Shown here piece by piece: positions 19,276 to 27,561 of a stretch of DNA of 64,000 bases. The notes below the pieces were generated by a model. That model saw nothing but the letters and a program-made list of their open reading frames with translations, was not told the DNA's origin and did no database searches. The stretch comes from Sphingobacteriaceae bacterium (lineage in GTDB: Bacteria; Bacteroidota; Bacteroidia; B-17B0; Aurantibacillaceae), in contig NVQB01000001.1 in NCBI GenBank assembly GCA_002319075.1, positions 248,001-312,000 of the forward strand. The letters run 5' to 3'. The translations under genes were made by a program, and so were the position numbers. Numbering within the stretch: the first letter of the stretch is position 1; each line of letters begins with the position of its first letter.

Positions 19276-19298
19276 AAAAACCGGACAAGTCCGGTTTT
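19276..19298 (-). terminator. Bidirectional terminator
   Basis: Stem aaaaaccggac / gtccggttttt with a two-base centre, flanked by A and T runs on both sides. It lies between the PepSY-like gene (19323, minus) and the sigma-54 regulator start. Confidence 0.8.
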
Positions 19299-19322
19299 TC
19301 TTAAACGGAAAGAGGTAACAAC

Positions 19323-19652
19323 TTATTTTAAAAGAGTACCATCTTCCTGAAATTTTACTGTTTGTGTTTCTTTTTCTTTGGTTAAAACAACTTCGTAATA
19401 TGCTGCAGGTGCTTTAGCATCGGCTGCTACCTTGGTAGTAACTTTAGCAGCTTCTTTTACTGCCCATCCTTTGTAAACCTCAGAAGACAGGTTTTTCTGA
19501 ATTGCAGCAGGAAGTTCTTCCGATTTAATAACCCGACGCTCGTCATTTTCAGTTAGCACCGTAGCAACGCGGTTGGAAATAGTGGTTGCTGTGGCGTTTA
19601 AAGCAGTTAAAGTTAAGCTAAGGCAAAGAGCCGGTAAGATCATTTTTTTCAT
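19323..19652 (-). CDS. Secreted PepSY-like protein, paralog 1
   Basis: 109 residues with a signal peptide ending near ATATT. Mature part: DERRVIKSEELPAAIQKNL, a GWAVKEAAKV segment, YYEVVLTKEKETQTVKF and a closing EDGTLL. This fits the putative beta-lactamase-inhibitor-like / PepSY-like family of small periplasmic Bacteroidota proteins. Ligand unknown. It shares the same order of motifs with the gene 250 bp upstream, so the two are tandem duplicates. A strong terminator follows. Confidence 0.8.
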   Translation of the reverse strand: MKKMILPALCLSLTLTALNATATTISNRVATVLTENDERRVIKSEELPAAIQKNLSSEVYKGWAVKEAAKVTTKVAADAKAPAAYYEVVLTKEKETQTVKFQEDGTLLK

Positions 19653-19837
19653 ATGCTATGTTTTAGATTTTGTTTGACTTGAGCCAAACGCCATACCAAA
19701 AAAAAGATATAACAGAATCAACTCAGCTTCAATAGTTTGAAAAAATAGTTTGACTTTTTGCAAGGCGCACTAGTGTTGACTTTTGCCCCATGCTGTTACA
19801 TTAGGAAACGCTTTTTAAAAAAAATTACTCATTTAAA

Positions 19838-19896
19838 AAATGGCATAAAAAAAAGCCGCCGCGATTTTATTCGGGACGGCCCAATAAATGCCATTT
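19838..19896 (-). terminator. Nested hairpin terminator
   Basis: Outer stem AAATGGCAT (19838-19846) with ATGCCATTT (19888-19896) encloses a GC-rich inner stem (GCCG 19855-19858 / CGGC 19877-19880). On the minus strand it follows the stop of the 19902 gene by 5 bp; the T run read from 19854-19847 lies after the inner stem. Confidence 0.65.
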
Positions 19897-19901
19897 AAAA
19901 A

Positions 19902-20234
19902 TTAATTCTCTACACGACCATCTTCCAGAAAACGAACCGTTTTTGATTCTTTCCCCTTGGTTAATTTCACTTCATATTGCGTTGCAAGGTCGGGTCTGTT
20001 AACAGCCCCCGCTAATTTAATTTCTTTGATTTCTTTTACCTTCCACTCTTTGTAGGCATCAGCTTCTAAAGCAGTTTTAACCGCTTGTGGCAGCTCACTC
20101 ATTTTGATAATGCGGCGTTCGTCGTTTGGACGCACCACAGAACTTTTAGAAGTAACAATTACGCTGGTAGCACTTATTGTGGAAGCGACTAAACATAAAG
20201 AAAGACAAAATGCCGGGAAAATATTTTTTTTCAT
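19902..20234 (-). CDS. Secreted PepSY-like protein, paralog 2
   Basis: 110 residues with a signal peptide ending near ISATS. It carries DERRIIKMSELPQAVKTAL, EWKVKEIKEIKL, TQYEVKLTKGKESKTVRF and a final EDGRVEN, aligning along its whole length with the 19323 protein. Small periplasmic protein of the PepSY-like type; function unknown. It has its own nested terminator, so the two paralogs are probably separate transcripts. Confidence 0.8.
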   Translation of the reverse strand: MKKNIFPAFCLSLCLVASTISATSVIVTSKSSVVRPNDERRIIKMSELPQAVKTALEADAYKEWKVKEIKEIKLAGAVNRPDLATQYEVKLTKGKESKTVRFLEDGRVEN

Positions 20235-20498
20235 AGTGATTATTTTTAGGTTTAAATGACTACTAGTTGAATATCGAATTTATTAAAAATAAACGAATTA
20301 TAAAAAAAACGCTTTCCTTCTCGTTTGACCCAACACAAACATAAAGGCGCATTAACATTCATTTACTAGTTAGTGTTAAACTTAATAAAAACTAAACATA
20401 GTTACCTGGTCTTAAATCTTCCCCATATTTTTAAAAGCTGCGGTTTTATTTTCGCAAAAAGCAGTGCCTGAGGCCTTAAAAACGCTGGCATAAAAATA

Positions 20499-20623
20499 AC
20501 GCTATAAGCGTATCTGAATTTCTATAACAGATCCCGAAAACGGATGATAGTCCGGAGCCAGGAGTACATTATAGAAATCAAAACAACCACGGACCTTCCC
20601 TTAAAAGAAGGTCCTGGTTGTTT
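20499..20623 (+). ncRNA. Candidate structured RNA with 3' hairpin
   Basis: Three consecutive perfect or near-perfect stems lie in a 643-bp intergenic stretch: ACGCT/AGCGT (20499-20511); ATTTCTATAA (20518-20527) with TTATAGAAAT (20569-20578), enclosing TCC/GGA (20532-20534, 20561-20563) and CGGA/TCCG (20541-20554); then a 16-bp two-part hairpin at 20581-20623. No known riboswitch consensus was recognised. Strand is unproven since stems are symmetrical. It could be a small RNA or a leader of pirin. Confidence 0.4.
20581..20623 (+). terminator. Strong hairpin, terminator-like
   Basis: AAACAACC-(AC)-GGACCTTC pairs with GAAGGTCC-(T)-GGTTGTTT. The T tract is short (GTTTAAG), so termination is likely but not certain; it ends the candidate RNA above. 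Confidence 0.5.
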
Positions 20624-20854
20624 AAGTATGTTCTGTAAAAATAGGAGGCCTTTCGCTTCAAAGGACCCTGCCCGCCGCTATATCCCGCTCTGGGTAGTGA
20701 CGCTTGGGTAGGTATATTATCTCTTTAAATTTTTGAAAAATTATAAATTGAGAAGTTAAAGTTTAGTGCTTCTTCATTTAGTTAATCTAAAATTAACTCC
20801 GATTAATTAGCTTTTTAGTGCATCCGCTTCCGGAAATTTTATTGGAGCTATTCT

Positions 20855-20862
20855 TATATTTG
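20855..20862 (+). promoter_or_regulatory. -7 box of the pirin gene
   Basis: TATATTTG matches TAnnTTTG and lies 15 bases before the pirin ATG. A TTG at 20842 is too close to be the -33 element, so only the -7 box is supported. Confidence 0.45.
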
Positions 20863-20877
20863 TCATAAATTTCTGTT

Positions 20878-21759
20878 ATGTCAAACATCCAACTTATTAT
20901 TGAAGAGCGCGCTGCCAATATTGGAAACTTTATGGTGGGACGTCTATTGCCCTTCCGTCAGAAAAGAATGGTGGGTCCTTTTATTTTTATCGACCACATG
21001 GGTCCTGCCACGCTTAGCGAGCAAGAGAATTTTGATGTATTACCGCATCCGCATATAGGACTTTCGACTCTTACTTTTTTATTTGAAGGAAGCATTTTAC
21101 ATCGCGATACATTAGACAATGTGGTAGAGATTAAACCCGGTGAAGTAAATTGGATGACCGCTGGAAAAGGCATTGTACATTCAGAAAGAACGCCGGATTA
21201 TTTGCGCCATGCTGTTAAAACTATGCACGGTTTACAAATTTGGGTAGCATTGCCAAAAGAGCTGGAAGAAATGGACCCACAATTTTTTCACATCGATAAA
21301 GAACATCTGCCGCAGTGGATGGATGGCGATGTTTCTTATAAATTAATTGCCGGAGAAGCCTTTGGCAAAAAATCTCCGGTGCCTGTTTACAGTAAACTTT
21401 ATATGATAGAATTGAAAAGTAAAACCCAGCAAAAAATAAATTGCGGGAAAGATCTTTTTGGAGAATCTGGTTTGTATATACTCGAAGGCAGCATCAGCAG
21501 TGAAGAACACACTTACGGCCCTAAACAGATTTTGATTGCGAACAACGCTACTCTCTGTGAATTCACTATTGAAGCAAACAGTACCATTTATATTTTCGGA
21601 GGAGAGCCTTTTTCTGAAGAACGTTTTATTTATTGGAATTTTGTTTCGAGTAAACATGAGTTGATAGAGAAGGCGAAAGAGGATTGGAAAGAGCAAAGGT
21701 TTCCGGTTATTAACGGAGAACATGGTTTTGTGCCTCTGCCGGAGCCGAGGAAAAATTGA
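20878..21759 (+). CDS. Pirin family protein
   Basis: 293 residues, usual pirin length. Bicupin with metal-site histidines in PHPHIGLSTLTF (about 59-70) and the H-S-E in GKGIVHSERT (about 99-108), plus FIDHMGPA near 38-45. Pirins are non-heme iron proteins with redox-sensing or quercetinase-like activity; the substrate here is unknown. The last codons (INGEHGFVPLPEPRKN) recur four times downstream in a 215-bp tandem unit. Confidence 0.93.
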   Translation: MSNIQLIIEERAANIGNFMVGRLLPFRQKRMVGPFIFIDHMGPATLSEQENFDVLPHPHIGLSTLTFLFEGSILHRDTLDNVVEIKPGEVNWMTAGKGIVHSERTPDYLRHAVKTMHGLQIWVALPKELEEMDPQFFHIDKEHLPQWMDGDVSYKLIAGEAFGKKSPVPVYSKLYMIELKSKTQQKINCGKDLFGESGLYILEGSISSEEHTYGPKQILIANNATLCEFTIEANSTIYIFGGEPFSEERFIYWNFVSSKHELIEKAKEDWKEQRFPVINGEHGFVPLPEPRKN

Positions 21760-22610
21760 AACACATAGGCATTCATAGTTTTCCATAGGGATAGAAACCA
21801 ACTGTTAGACTATAGAAGAGCATAGAAAATATTCCGCTTTGCGAAATATTTGCGGAGACTAAAAAGAATTAATTGAGAACAAGAAAGAGGATGGAAAAGA
21901 ACAAAGTTCACGTGATTAACGGAGAACATGGCTTTGTGCCGCTGCCGGAGCCGCGGAAAAATTGAAACACATAGACACATAGGCATTCATAGTTTTTCAT
22001 AGGGATAGAAACCAACTGTTAGACTATAGAAGAGCATAGAAAATATTCCGCTTTGCGAAATATTTGCGGAGACTAAAAAGAATTAATTGAGAACAAGAAA
22101 GAGGATGGGAAAGAACCAAGGTTCACGTGATGAACGGAGAACATGGCTTTGTGCCTCTGCCGGAGCCGCGGAAAAATTGAAACACATAGACACATAGGCA
22201 TTCATAGTTTTCCTTAGGAATAGAAACCAACTGTTAGACTATAGAAGAGCATAGAAAATATTCCGCTTTGCGAAATATTTGCGGCCACTAAAAAGAATTA
22301 ATTGAGAATAAGAAAGAGGATGGAAAAGAACCAAAGTTCACGTGATTAACGGAGAACATGGTTTTGTGCCTCTGCCGGAGCCGAGGAAAAATTGAAACAC
22401 ATAGACACATAGGCATTCATAGTTTTCCGTAGGAATAGAAACCAACTGTTAGACTACAGAAGAGCATAGAAAATATTCCGCTTTGCGAAATATTTGCGGA
22501 GACTAAAAAAAATTAATTGAGAATAAGAAAGAGGATGGAAAAGAACCAAGGTTCTCGTGATTAACGGAGAACATGGTTTTGTGCCGCTGCCGGAACCGAA
22601 AAAAAATTAA
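21760..22610 (+). repeat. Four tandem 206/215-bp units repeating the pirin gene 3' end
   Basis: Units 21760-21965 (206 bp), 21966-22180, 22181-22395 and 22396-22610 (215 bp each). Each ends with a copy of the last roughly 17 pirin codons, coding V/x-I-N-G-E-H-G-F-V-P-L-P-E-P then stop. Within that tail, copies differ from the gene mostly at third codon positions (GGT/GGC, CCT/CCG, AGG/CGG). Upstream of it the copies carry a one-base deletion relative to the gene. Each unit also holds an imperfect hairpin (aaatattccgc ttt gcgaaatattt). The first unit lacks the 8-bp agacacat insertion. This region has no other gene. Confidence 0.85.
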
Positions 22611-22616
22611 ATATAA

Positions 22617-22648
22617 GTGTCACATCGAGCGTAGTCGAGATGATACAC
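22617..22648. repeat. REP-like palindromic element
   Basis: GTGT..CATC.GA..TC..GATG..ACAC imperfect inverted repeat around cgagcgtagtcgag. This resembles the 'GAGCGTAGTCGA' intergenic palindromes dispersed in many Bacteroidota genomes. It lies just after the pirin-tail repeats. Confidence 0.5.
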
Positions 22649-22837
22649 AAAACAAAGAGGTCGTAATCGACTAAACATAAGCTGGGCTTAACAGCCACTG
22701 GATACTTATGCTGCTATGACTTACTGCTTAGGTTTTGAGAACCCGTCCCATTAAAGAACTAGACTAACTGCTCCGAAAACCTGGAAAAATCTACTAATTT
22801 GACAGGATAAATTTGCAAAGCTACTCCCTTAATTCAT

Positions 22838-24892
22838 CTAAAAAAACAAGGCAATACTTCCTTTCAAAAAGAAAGGTGTGCCAGGTGTGTAATGCAATTC
22901 ATTTACAGATTGCGTCTCTCCTTTAAGCCTGCTCTCGGTGTCAAATTGCGCCTGGTTCCATTCTGTGTTTAAAAGGTTCTCTGCGGTTAAACCAACCTGA
23001 TATTTCGGTGTTGTGTAATTTACAACGGCATCCAGTAAAAAATACCCTAAAGCGGTTACTGTATTTGTTTCGTTGGCCGGTCTTGAATCAATATAGCGGT
23101 AACGCAGGCTCGCGTTAAAACCTTTCGCTCTTTTATAACTTAAACCTCCTGTGCTTGTTAAGGTGGGTGCTAAGGGAATTCTGTTCTCACCTTCCGGAAG
23201 ATTTACAAATCGTCCGTAGCTGTAATTAATATCCCCATCTAAAAATAAAGTTTCTGTCAGTTGCCATCTAAGCGACAAGTCTGCTCCCAGGCGCCTTGTA
23301 GCACCATTAATCTCCACAACAGCTTCGTCACCCACGTAAACTAATTCGTTCTGCAGATCAAGTCCCCACAACGCCGCGTTCACGACTATTGATTTGCCAA
23401 TTTTAAAAGTAGATCCAGCCTCGTAACCTAAAGCAGTTGGAAGACTATGCTCTGTTGCGTTGATGACTACAGAGCGTGCGTCGTTTGAGTGGAAGCCAAT
23501 TCCACCATGAACGTAGAGTTGCACCGCAGACGTAAGATTATAATACAAATTTAATTTCGGACTTACCTTCGGAACTTGTTTGCGTCCACTCAGACTGTCG
23601 TATTTAAGGTTGGTGAATTTAAAATCAAAATAATCAAAACGTACCCCGGCATTCACTGATAATTTAGGGGTAAGTTCTAAAGTCTCGTCTATGTAGGCAC
23701 TTGCATTTTGTTGGTAAAGACGGCCGATTGAAAATGTATCGATGATTGTGCGTTTTACAGAATGTGTTAATGAAATTACACCAGCATCTATTCGCGTTCC
23801 GAGGCCAATAAGGGTTTTAAGGTTTTTAGAACCCAGTTTTGAATTTTGCTCGTAAGTAGTTTTATATCCATAAACACTTCTTCCATTCTCTCTTTGATTA
23901 ATTTGATCACCATTTACAGAATCATTTAGAAAGAAAGTGAAATTAGAATACAAATTAAACTGGTAGTAGGCATAAAACGCCTGGTTTTTGAGAATAGCGC
24001 CGTTTTTTAAAGAAGTGGTTAACATGAGATTTGCGTTGGTTCTATTTGTATTTCCTCCCTCTGTTGGATCAATACTTCCAAAACGGCTAATGGCACCATC
24101 ACTCACCGCGCGTTGCGGAATTTGTCCAGAAGCGTCCCATCCTGAATTAAAGGTAGAACCTGAAAATGAAAGAAAGTTTTTTGAATTAATTTGGGCGCTG
24201 TATTTTGTAAAAATATTGTAGCGGTAAAAATGTTGTTTTTGTTCGAAGTAAGCATTCGAGAAATTGTACTCGCCGGCTATGTAAAAGTTTTCAGGATTAT
24301 TTTTTGTAAACAAATGTTTGCCTTTTAAAAGGTCCAACATCACTAAAGCTCGGTAAGTATCAAATTGACCGGCCTCCAGTTTTACCAGGCTTTTTTCGAG
24401 GCTGTTTTTGGTAGAGAATTCGCCTGCTCCTGAAGTTGCAAAATCTCCGATAGCCGCATTGTAAGTTCCCTTAAATACTTTAAGCTTGTCAACGGTTTCA
24501 GGAATTACAAAATGAAAATCTGCGTACCCTTGTCCATGGGCATGCGAAACCATGTTCACCGGCATTCCATCAATGTTTACTGAAAAATCGGTACCGTGAT
24601 CTGAATCGAATCCACGTAGAAATATTTGTTCTGCCTTACCTCCACCCGCGTGCTGTGCGATGAAAAGTCCGGGTACTAAACGCAAAAGATCCTGTGCTGA
24701 ATTAGTGGGACGTAATTGTCTGTCGATACCGCTGATGATCTCTGAAGCAGCCTGGTTATTTTTAGAATCGGAAATCACAACTTCACTTAATTTGATCGTC
24801 CCTTTTTTTGAAGACAAAGAATCAGGTGCTTGTGAATACGCTATGTTTGAAAGGAATAAAATTATTCCTGTAAAAATGTAATTTTTAATCAT
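22838..24892 (-). CDS. TonB-dependent outer-membrane receptor
   Basis: 684 residues. Signal peptide ends near AYSQAP. Plug domain at about 30-150 (SEIISGIDRQLRPTNSAQDLLRLVPGLFIAQHAGGGKAEQIFLRGFD), then a 22-strand-type barrel ending in LFF. No N-terminal carboxypeptidase-like domain, and shorter than SusC proteins, so it belongs to the siderophore/metal receptor type. The plug contains HGQGYADFHF with several His. It closes a leftward run with a His-rich protein, HupE/UreJ and a TPR protein, which suggests metal or metal-complex uptake; the substrate is inferred only. Confidence 0.92.
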   Translation of the reverse strand: MIKNYIFTGIILFLSNIAYSQAPDSLSSKKGTIKLSEVVISDSKNNQAASEIISGIDRQLRPTNSAQDLLRLVPGLFIAQHAGGGKAEQIFLRGFDSDHGTDFSVNIDGMPVNMVSHAHGQGYADFHFVIPETVDKLKVFKGTYNAAIGDFATSGAGEFSTKNSLEKSLVKLEAGQFDTYRALVMLDLLKGKHLFTKNNPENFYIAGEYNFSNAYFEQKQHFYRYNIFTKYSAQINSKNFLSFSGSTFNSGWDASGQIPQRAVSDGAISRFGSIDPTEGGNTNRTNANLMLTTSLKNGAILKNQAFYAYYQFNLYSNFTFFLNDSVNGDQINQRENGRSVYGYKTTYEQNSKLGSKNLKTLIGLGTRIDAGVISLTHSVKRTIIDTFSIGRLYQQNASAYIDETLELTPKLSVNAGVRFDYFDFKFTNLKYDSLSGRKQVPKVSPKLNLYYNLTSAVQLYVHGGIGFHSNDARSVVINATEHSLPTALGYEAGSTFKIGKSIVVNAALWGLDLQNELVYVGDEAVVEINGATRRLGADLSLRWQLTETLFLDGDINYSYGRFVNLPEGENRIPLAPTLTSTGGLSYKRAKGFNASLRYRYIDSRPANETNTVTALGYFLLDAVVNYTTPKYQVGLTAENLLNTEWNQAQFDTESRLKGETQSVNELHYTPGTPFFLKGSIALFF

Positions 24893-25078
24893 AAGCTATT
24901 ATTTTGTTGGGCATTAAAATAAAGCTGTAAGACATGTGCACTTTTAAAAAGCACCTGTTAACGAGAACTAAAAATCTACAAAAATTTTCATGAAGTCTTC
25001 ATCAAATGACCCTCACCAATTTCTTATTTACTTTTTAGCGCATACACCTTACAGCCTATTGAATAATAAATCTGCAGC

Positions 25079-25447
25079 TTATGCTTTTGGCGGGGGAATG
25101 GTGATCTGTGTGTAACCGGAAAAAATATCCTGCGAAGAATGAAACGTTGCAGGAATAAAAAGAGTTACGTGTGGAAAATTAAAAGTGACTTGTTCCAGAT
25201 CCTGAGCAGTGCTTTCCAGTATTTTTTCTGAAGAGGGAATTTTTTGCTGCGAAGATTTATTTTCTTTTTCAGCAATATCTTTCAATTCAGTGTGAACGTG
25301 GTAGTGACCGTTTTCGTAATGTACGGTAGCCATGTGTTGCACTTTCCAGAACGTATGAGCCAGAACATCCTCAACCACCACGGCCAAAGGCTTCAACTGG
25401 GCAAATGCGTAAACGGATAAAGCAAGATATATGAAAAGTTTCTTCAC
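25079..25447 (-). CDS. Small histidine-rich periplasmic protein next to TonB receptor
   Basis: 122 residues. N-terminal signal segment (MKKLFIYLALSVYAFAQ), then a His-rich part: LAHTFWKVQHMATVHYENGHYHVHTEL (about 31-57), then a low-complexity acidic region and a C-terminal PHVTLFIPATFHSS segment. Bacteroidota often have a short His-rich protein beside TonB receptors. It could bind a metal before or after receptor uptake. Function is not established. Gap of 42 bp to HupE upstream and about 190 bp to the receptor downstream. Confidence 0.7.
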   Translation of the reverse strand: MKKLFIYLALSVYAFAQLKPLAVVVEDVLAHTFWKVQHMATVHYENGHYHVHTELKDIAEKENKSSQQKIPSSEKILESTAQDLEQVTFNFPHVTLFIPATFHSSQDIFSGYTQITIPPPKA

Positions 25448-25489
25448 TGTAGTTATATACGAAAAGAAATAAAAAACGGATTACAACTA

Positions 25490-26167
25490 CTAGTTAAAAA
25501 ATGCCCGTTCTATTGTCCAGTAAAGAGCAACAATAGCAATAAGGGCAGAAAGCGGATAAACAATGGCTTTCCGGTACCAGGATTTTTGACTGAACCATTT
25601 TCCAAAAGCCAACCAGCACAATAAAATGATGGTAACTTGTCCTAATTCTACTCCAACATTAAAGCTTATAAGGGCATTTACAAATTCTTTTTGGGGAAGT
25701 CCCAGGTCCATCAATACGCCAGCGAAGCCAAGGCCATGAATAAGTCCGAAAGCAAACACAATGGCAATACGAGTGGCTTTTAATTGCTCTGTAATAATAT
25801 TTTCGAGAGCTACGAACATAATAGAAAGTGCAATAATGGGCTCAATAATGTGTGAAGGAGCTGAAACCACACCATACATAGCAAGTCCGAGTGTTATGGA
25901 GTGAGCTATAGTAAAGGCGGTGGCTTGCCAGAGAATAGTTTTTAATTTCGGACTTAATAAAAACAGTGAGATGATAAATAAAATATGATCAAAGCCTAAA
26001 GGGAGTATGTGTGTAAAGCCTAACTCCAGGTACACAAAGAAAATGCCACTTCGCGATAATTTTTCAAGCTCCGGATTATTTACATGCGCACTTGCAGAAA
26101 ACGGAATAAGATACGCTACTAAAAAAAGCAGCGTCCATAGTTTTTTGTTTTTCAATTCTTTTAGCAT
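25490..26167 (-). CDS. HupE/UreJ family membrane protein
   Basis: 225 residues, six to seven hydrophobic helices. Typical family segment: H-I-L-P-L-G-F-D-H-I-L-F-I-I at about 53-66, then HSITLGLA and FGLIHGLGFAG. HupE/UreJ proteins are (putative) nickel transporters or accessory permeases; the HxPLGxDH histidines are the proposed metal site. Start codon overlaps the end of the TPR gene to within 1 bp, so they are translated together. Nickel as substrate is inference from the family. Confidence 0.9.
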   Translation of the reverse strand: MLKELKNKKLWTLLFLVAYLIPFSASAHVNNPELEKLSRSGIFFVYLELGFTHILPLGFDHILFIISLFLLSPKLKTILWQATAFTIAHSITLGLAMYGVVSAPSHIIEPIIALSIMFVALENIITEQLKATRIAIVFAFGLIHGLGFAGVLMDLGLPQKEFVNALISFNVGVELGQVTIILLCWLAFGKWFSQKSWYRKAIVYPLSALIAIVALYWTIERAFFN

Positions 26168-26168
26168 T

Positions 26169-27491
26169 TCAAGAAAGGAAAGGCGCTGCCTCTTTTTTTA
26201 ATTCGATCTCCATAAATGGATTAGTTTCTATAGCCTGCTTTACAAGGATCTTTCCCTTTTGTGTTTCACCTGCTTTAATCATTATTAAACCAGCACGACA
26301 AAGCAAAACCGGATTTTTACTATTCGTTTTTAAAGCCACCTGAATCAATTTGTTAGCTTCTGCAAAGTTGCCTTTTTTGTAGTTCACCCAGGCAAGAGTT
26401 TCGGCCACGTCGATATTTGCGGGACGTCGCTCATATTCAATTTTTGCATGTTCCAGGGCTTTATCCATTTCTCCTGTTTTTAAGTAGGCATAAGCCAGTT
26501 CTTTGTCAGCGTAGTGACCATGGCCGCTTTCACCTTCCACATTCGCATTTGGTCCCAGCATTTCAATTACTTCTTTGGCATTTTTATCTGCTTTATCTTT
26601 TTCATTATTTAATCTATATAAATCGGTGAGTTCATCTGAAAAAGAATACTCTACAATCATGCTTTTTGCCTTTTCGTAATTTGCGATAGCCTCTTTATAA
26701 TTTCCTTTGGCTTTTGCAATACGTCCAAGACCCGCTATAGCAAAAGCATAATCTGGTCTTTCAGCCAGGGCAATTTCATATTGCATTTGAGCACTGTCTA
26801 AACTTCCTTTACTTTCATACAGATGTGCCAGGATGCAACGCGTCCATTCTGTTTGTTCAAGTCCGGGATACCCTGCAGCAACGGCCATTTTCATAACGGA
26901 GATAGAACCAGGAATATCACCATAAATTTCACGTAAATACGACACGCGCGAATAAGAACGAATATCCGGACGTATGGAAATCATTTTATCGGCCATAGTA
27001 ACGGCATTGGTATAATTTCCTAATTCAAGATTGGCATCACATAAAATGCCGTAAATAAATGCGCTGTTTGGATTCAAAGGTAACGCGGCTTGCGCTACTT
27101 CCAGCCCTTCGGTAAAATGATGTTGTGATAAGAGCACTGTAGCTTTACAACAGAGTGCATCAAAATTCTGAGGCTCTGCTTTTAATATTTTATCTAATAA
27201 ATCTAAAGCCGCTTTATCGTAGTAACCATGATCGCCTGTTTCGCGGCCTTCCTGGATATACGCTTGCGACAAGGCCAGCATGGATTTATAGTCTTTCGGA
27301 TTTTGTTCTATGGCGGCTAATAAACCTTCCATAGCTTTTTTAGAATTGAGCCATTCCCCTGATAGAGCTATTGTTCCGCTTCTATCCTTGAATGGCGGTA
27401 TTTTTGTTTCGGGTTCTTTAGCGAATAAAAAAATTGCACCTAAAAGAATTCCTGTAGCAGCAATTAAAATAATATATAAATTTTTACGCAT
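26169..27491 (-). CDS. Membrane-anchored tetratricopeptide-repeat protein
   Basis: 440 residues. A single N-terminal TM segment (about 5-24) then TPR repeats from about 60 to 430 (for example ALSQAYIQEG, ALNPNSAFIYG-type helices, YEIALAERPDYAFAIAGLGRIAKAKG). Probably exposed to the periplasm as a scaffold. It precedes HupE/UreJ by 1 bp. In Bacteroidota this TPR-HupE pairing downstream of DUF4331 genes recurs, suggesting a shared pathway. A terminator separates it from the DUF4331 gene. Confidence 0.85.
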   Translation of the reverse strand: MRKNLYIILIAATGILLGAIFLFAKEPETKIPPFKDRSGTIALSGEWLNSKKAMEGLLAAIEQNPKDYKSMLALSQAYIQEGRETGDHGYYDKAALDLLDKILKAEPQNFDALCCKATVLLSQHHFTEGLEVAQAALPLNPNSAFIYGILCDANLELGNYTNAVTMADKMISIRPDIRSYSRVSYLREIYGDIPGSISVMKMAVAAGYPGLEQTEWTRCILAHLYESKGSLDSAQMQYEIALAERPDYAFAIAGLGRIAKAKGNYKEAIANYEKAKSMIVEYSFSDELTDLYRLNNEKDKADKNAKEVIEMLGPNANVEGESGHGHYADKELAYAYLKTGEMDKALEHAKIEYERRPANIDVAETLAWVNYKKGNFAEANKLIQVALKTNSKNPVLLCRAGLIMIKAGETQKGKILVKQAIETNPFMEIELKKEAAPFLS

Positions 27492-27514
27492 CGTGTGGTA
27501 AACTTAAAAAAAAG

Positions 27515-27534
27515 AATCGGGTAAAATTACCCGA
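27515..27534 (-). terminator. Terminator after DUF4331 gene
   Basis: ATCGGGTAA / TTACCCGAT, a 9-bp perfect stem with the 2-base centre, followed on the minus strand by TCTTTTTTTT. It sits between the DUF4331 stop (27562) and the TPR start (27491). Confidence 0.8.
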
Positions 27535-27561
27535 TCCTTTATAAAATAAACTAGCAGAGAA

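Noticed and set aside
20530-20560. Hammerhead ribozyme core
   Set aside because: GATGA and GAAA-like text occurs but the conserved CUGAUGA core is absent.
21712-22610. Repeats taken for a CRISPR array
   Set aside because: Units are 206-215 bp with no short repeat/spacer pattern; they copy the pirin tail.
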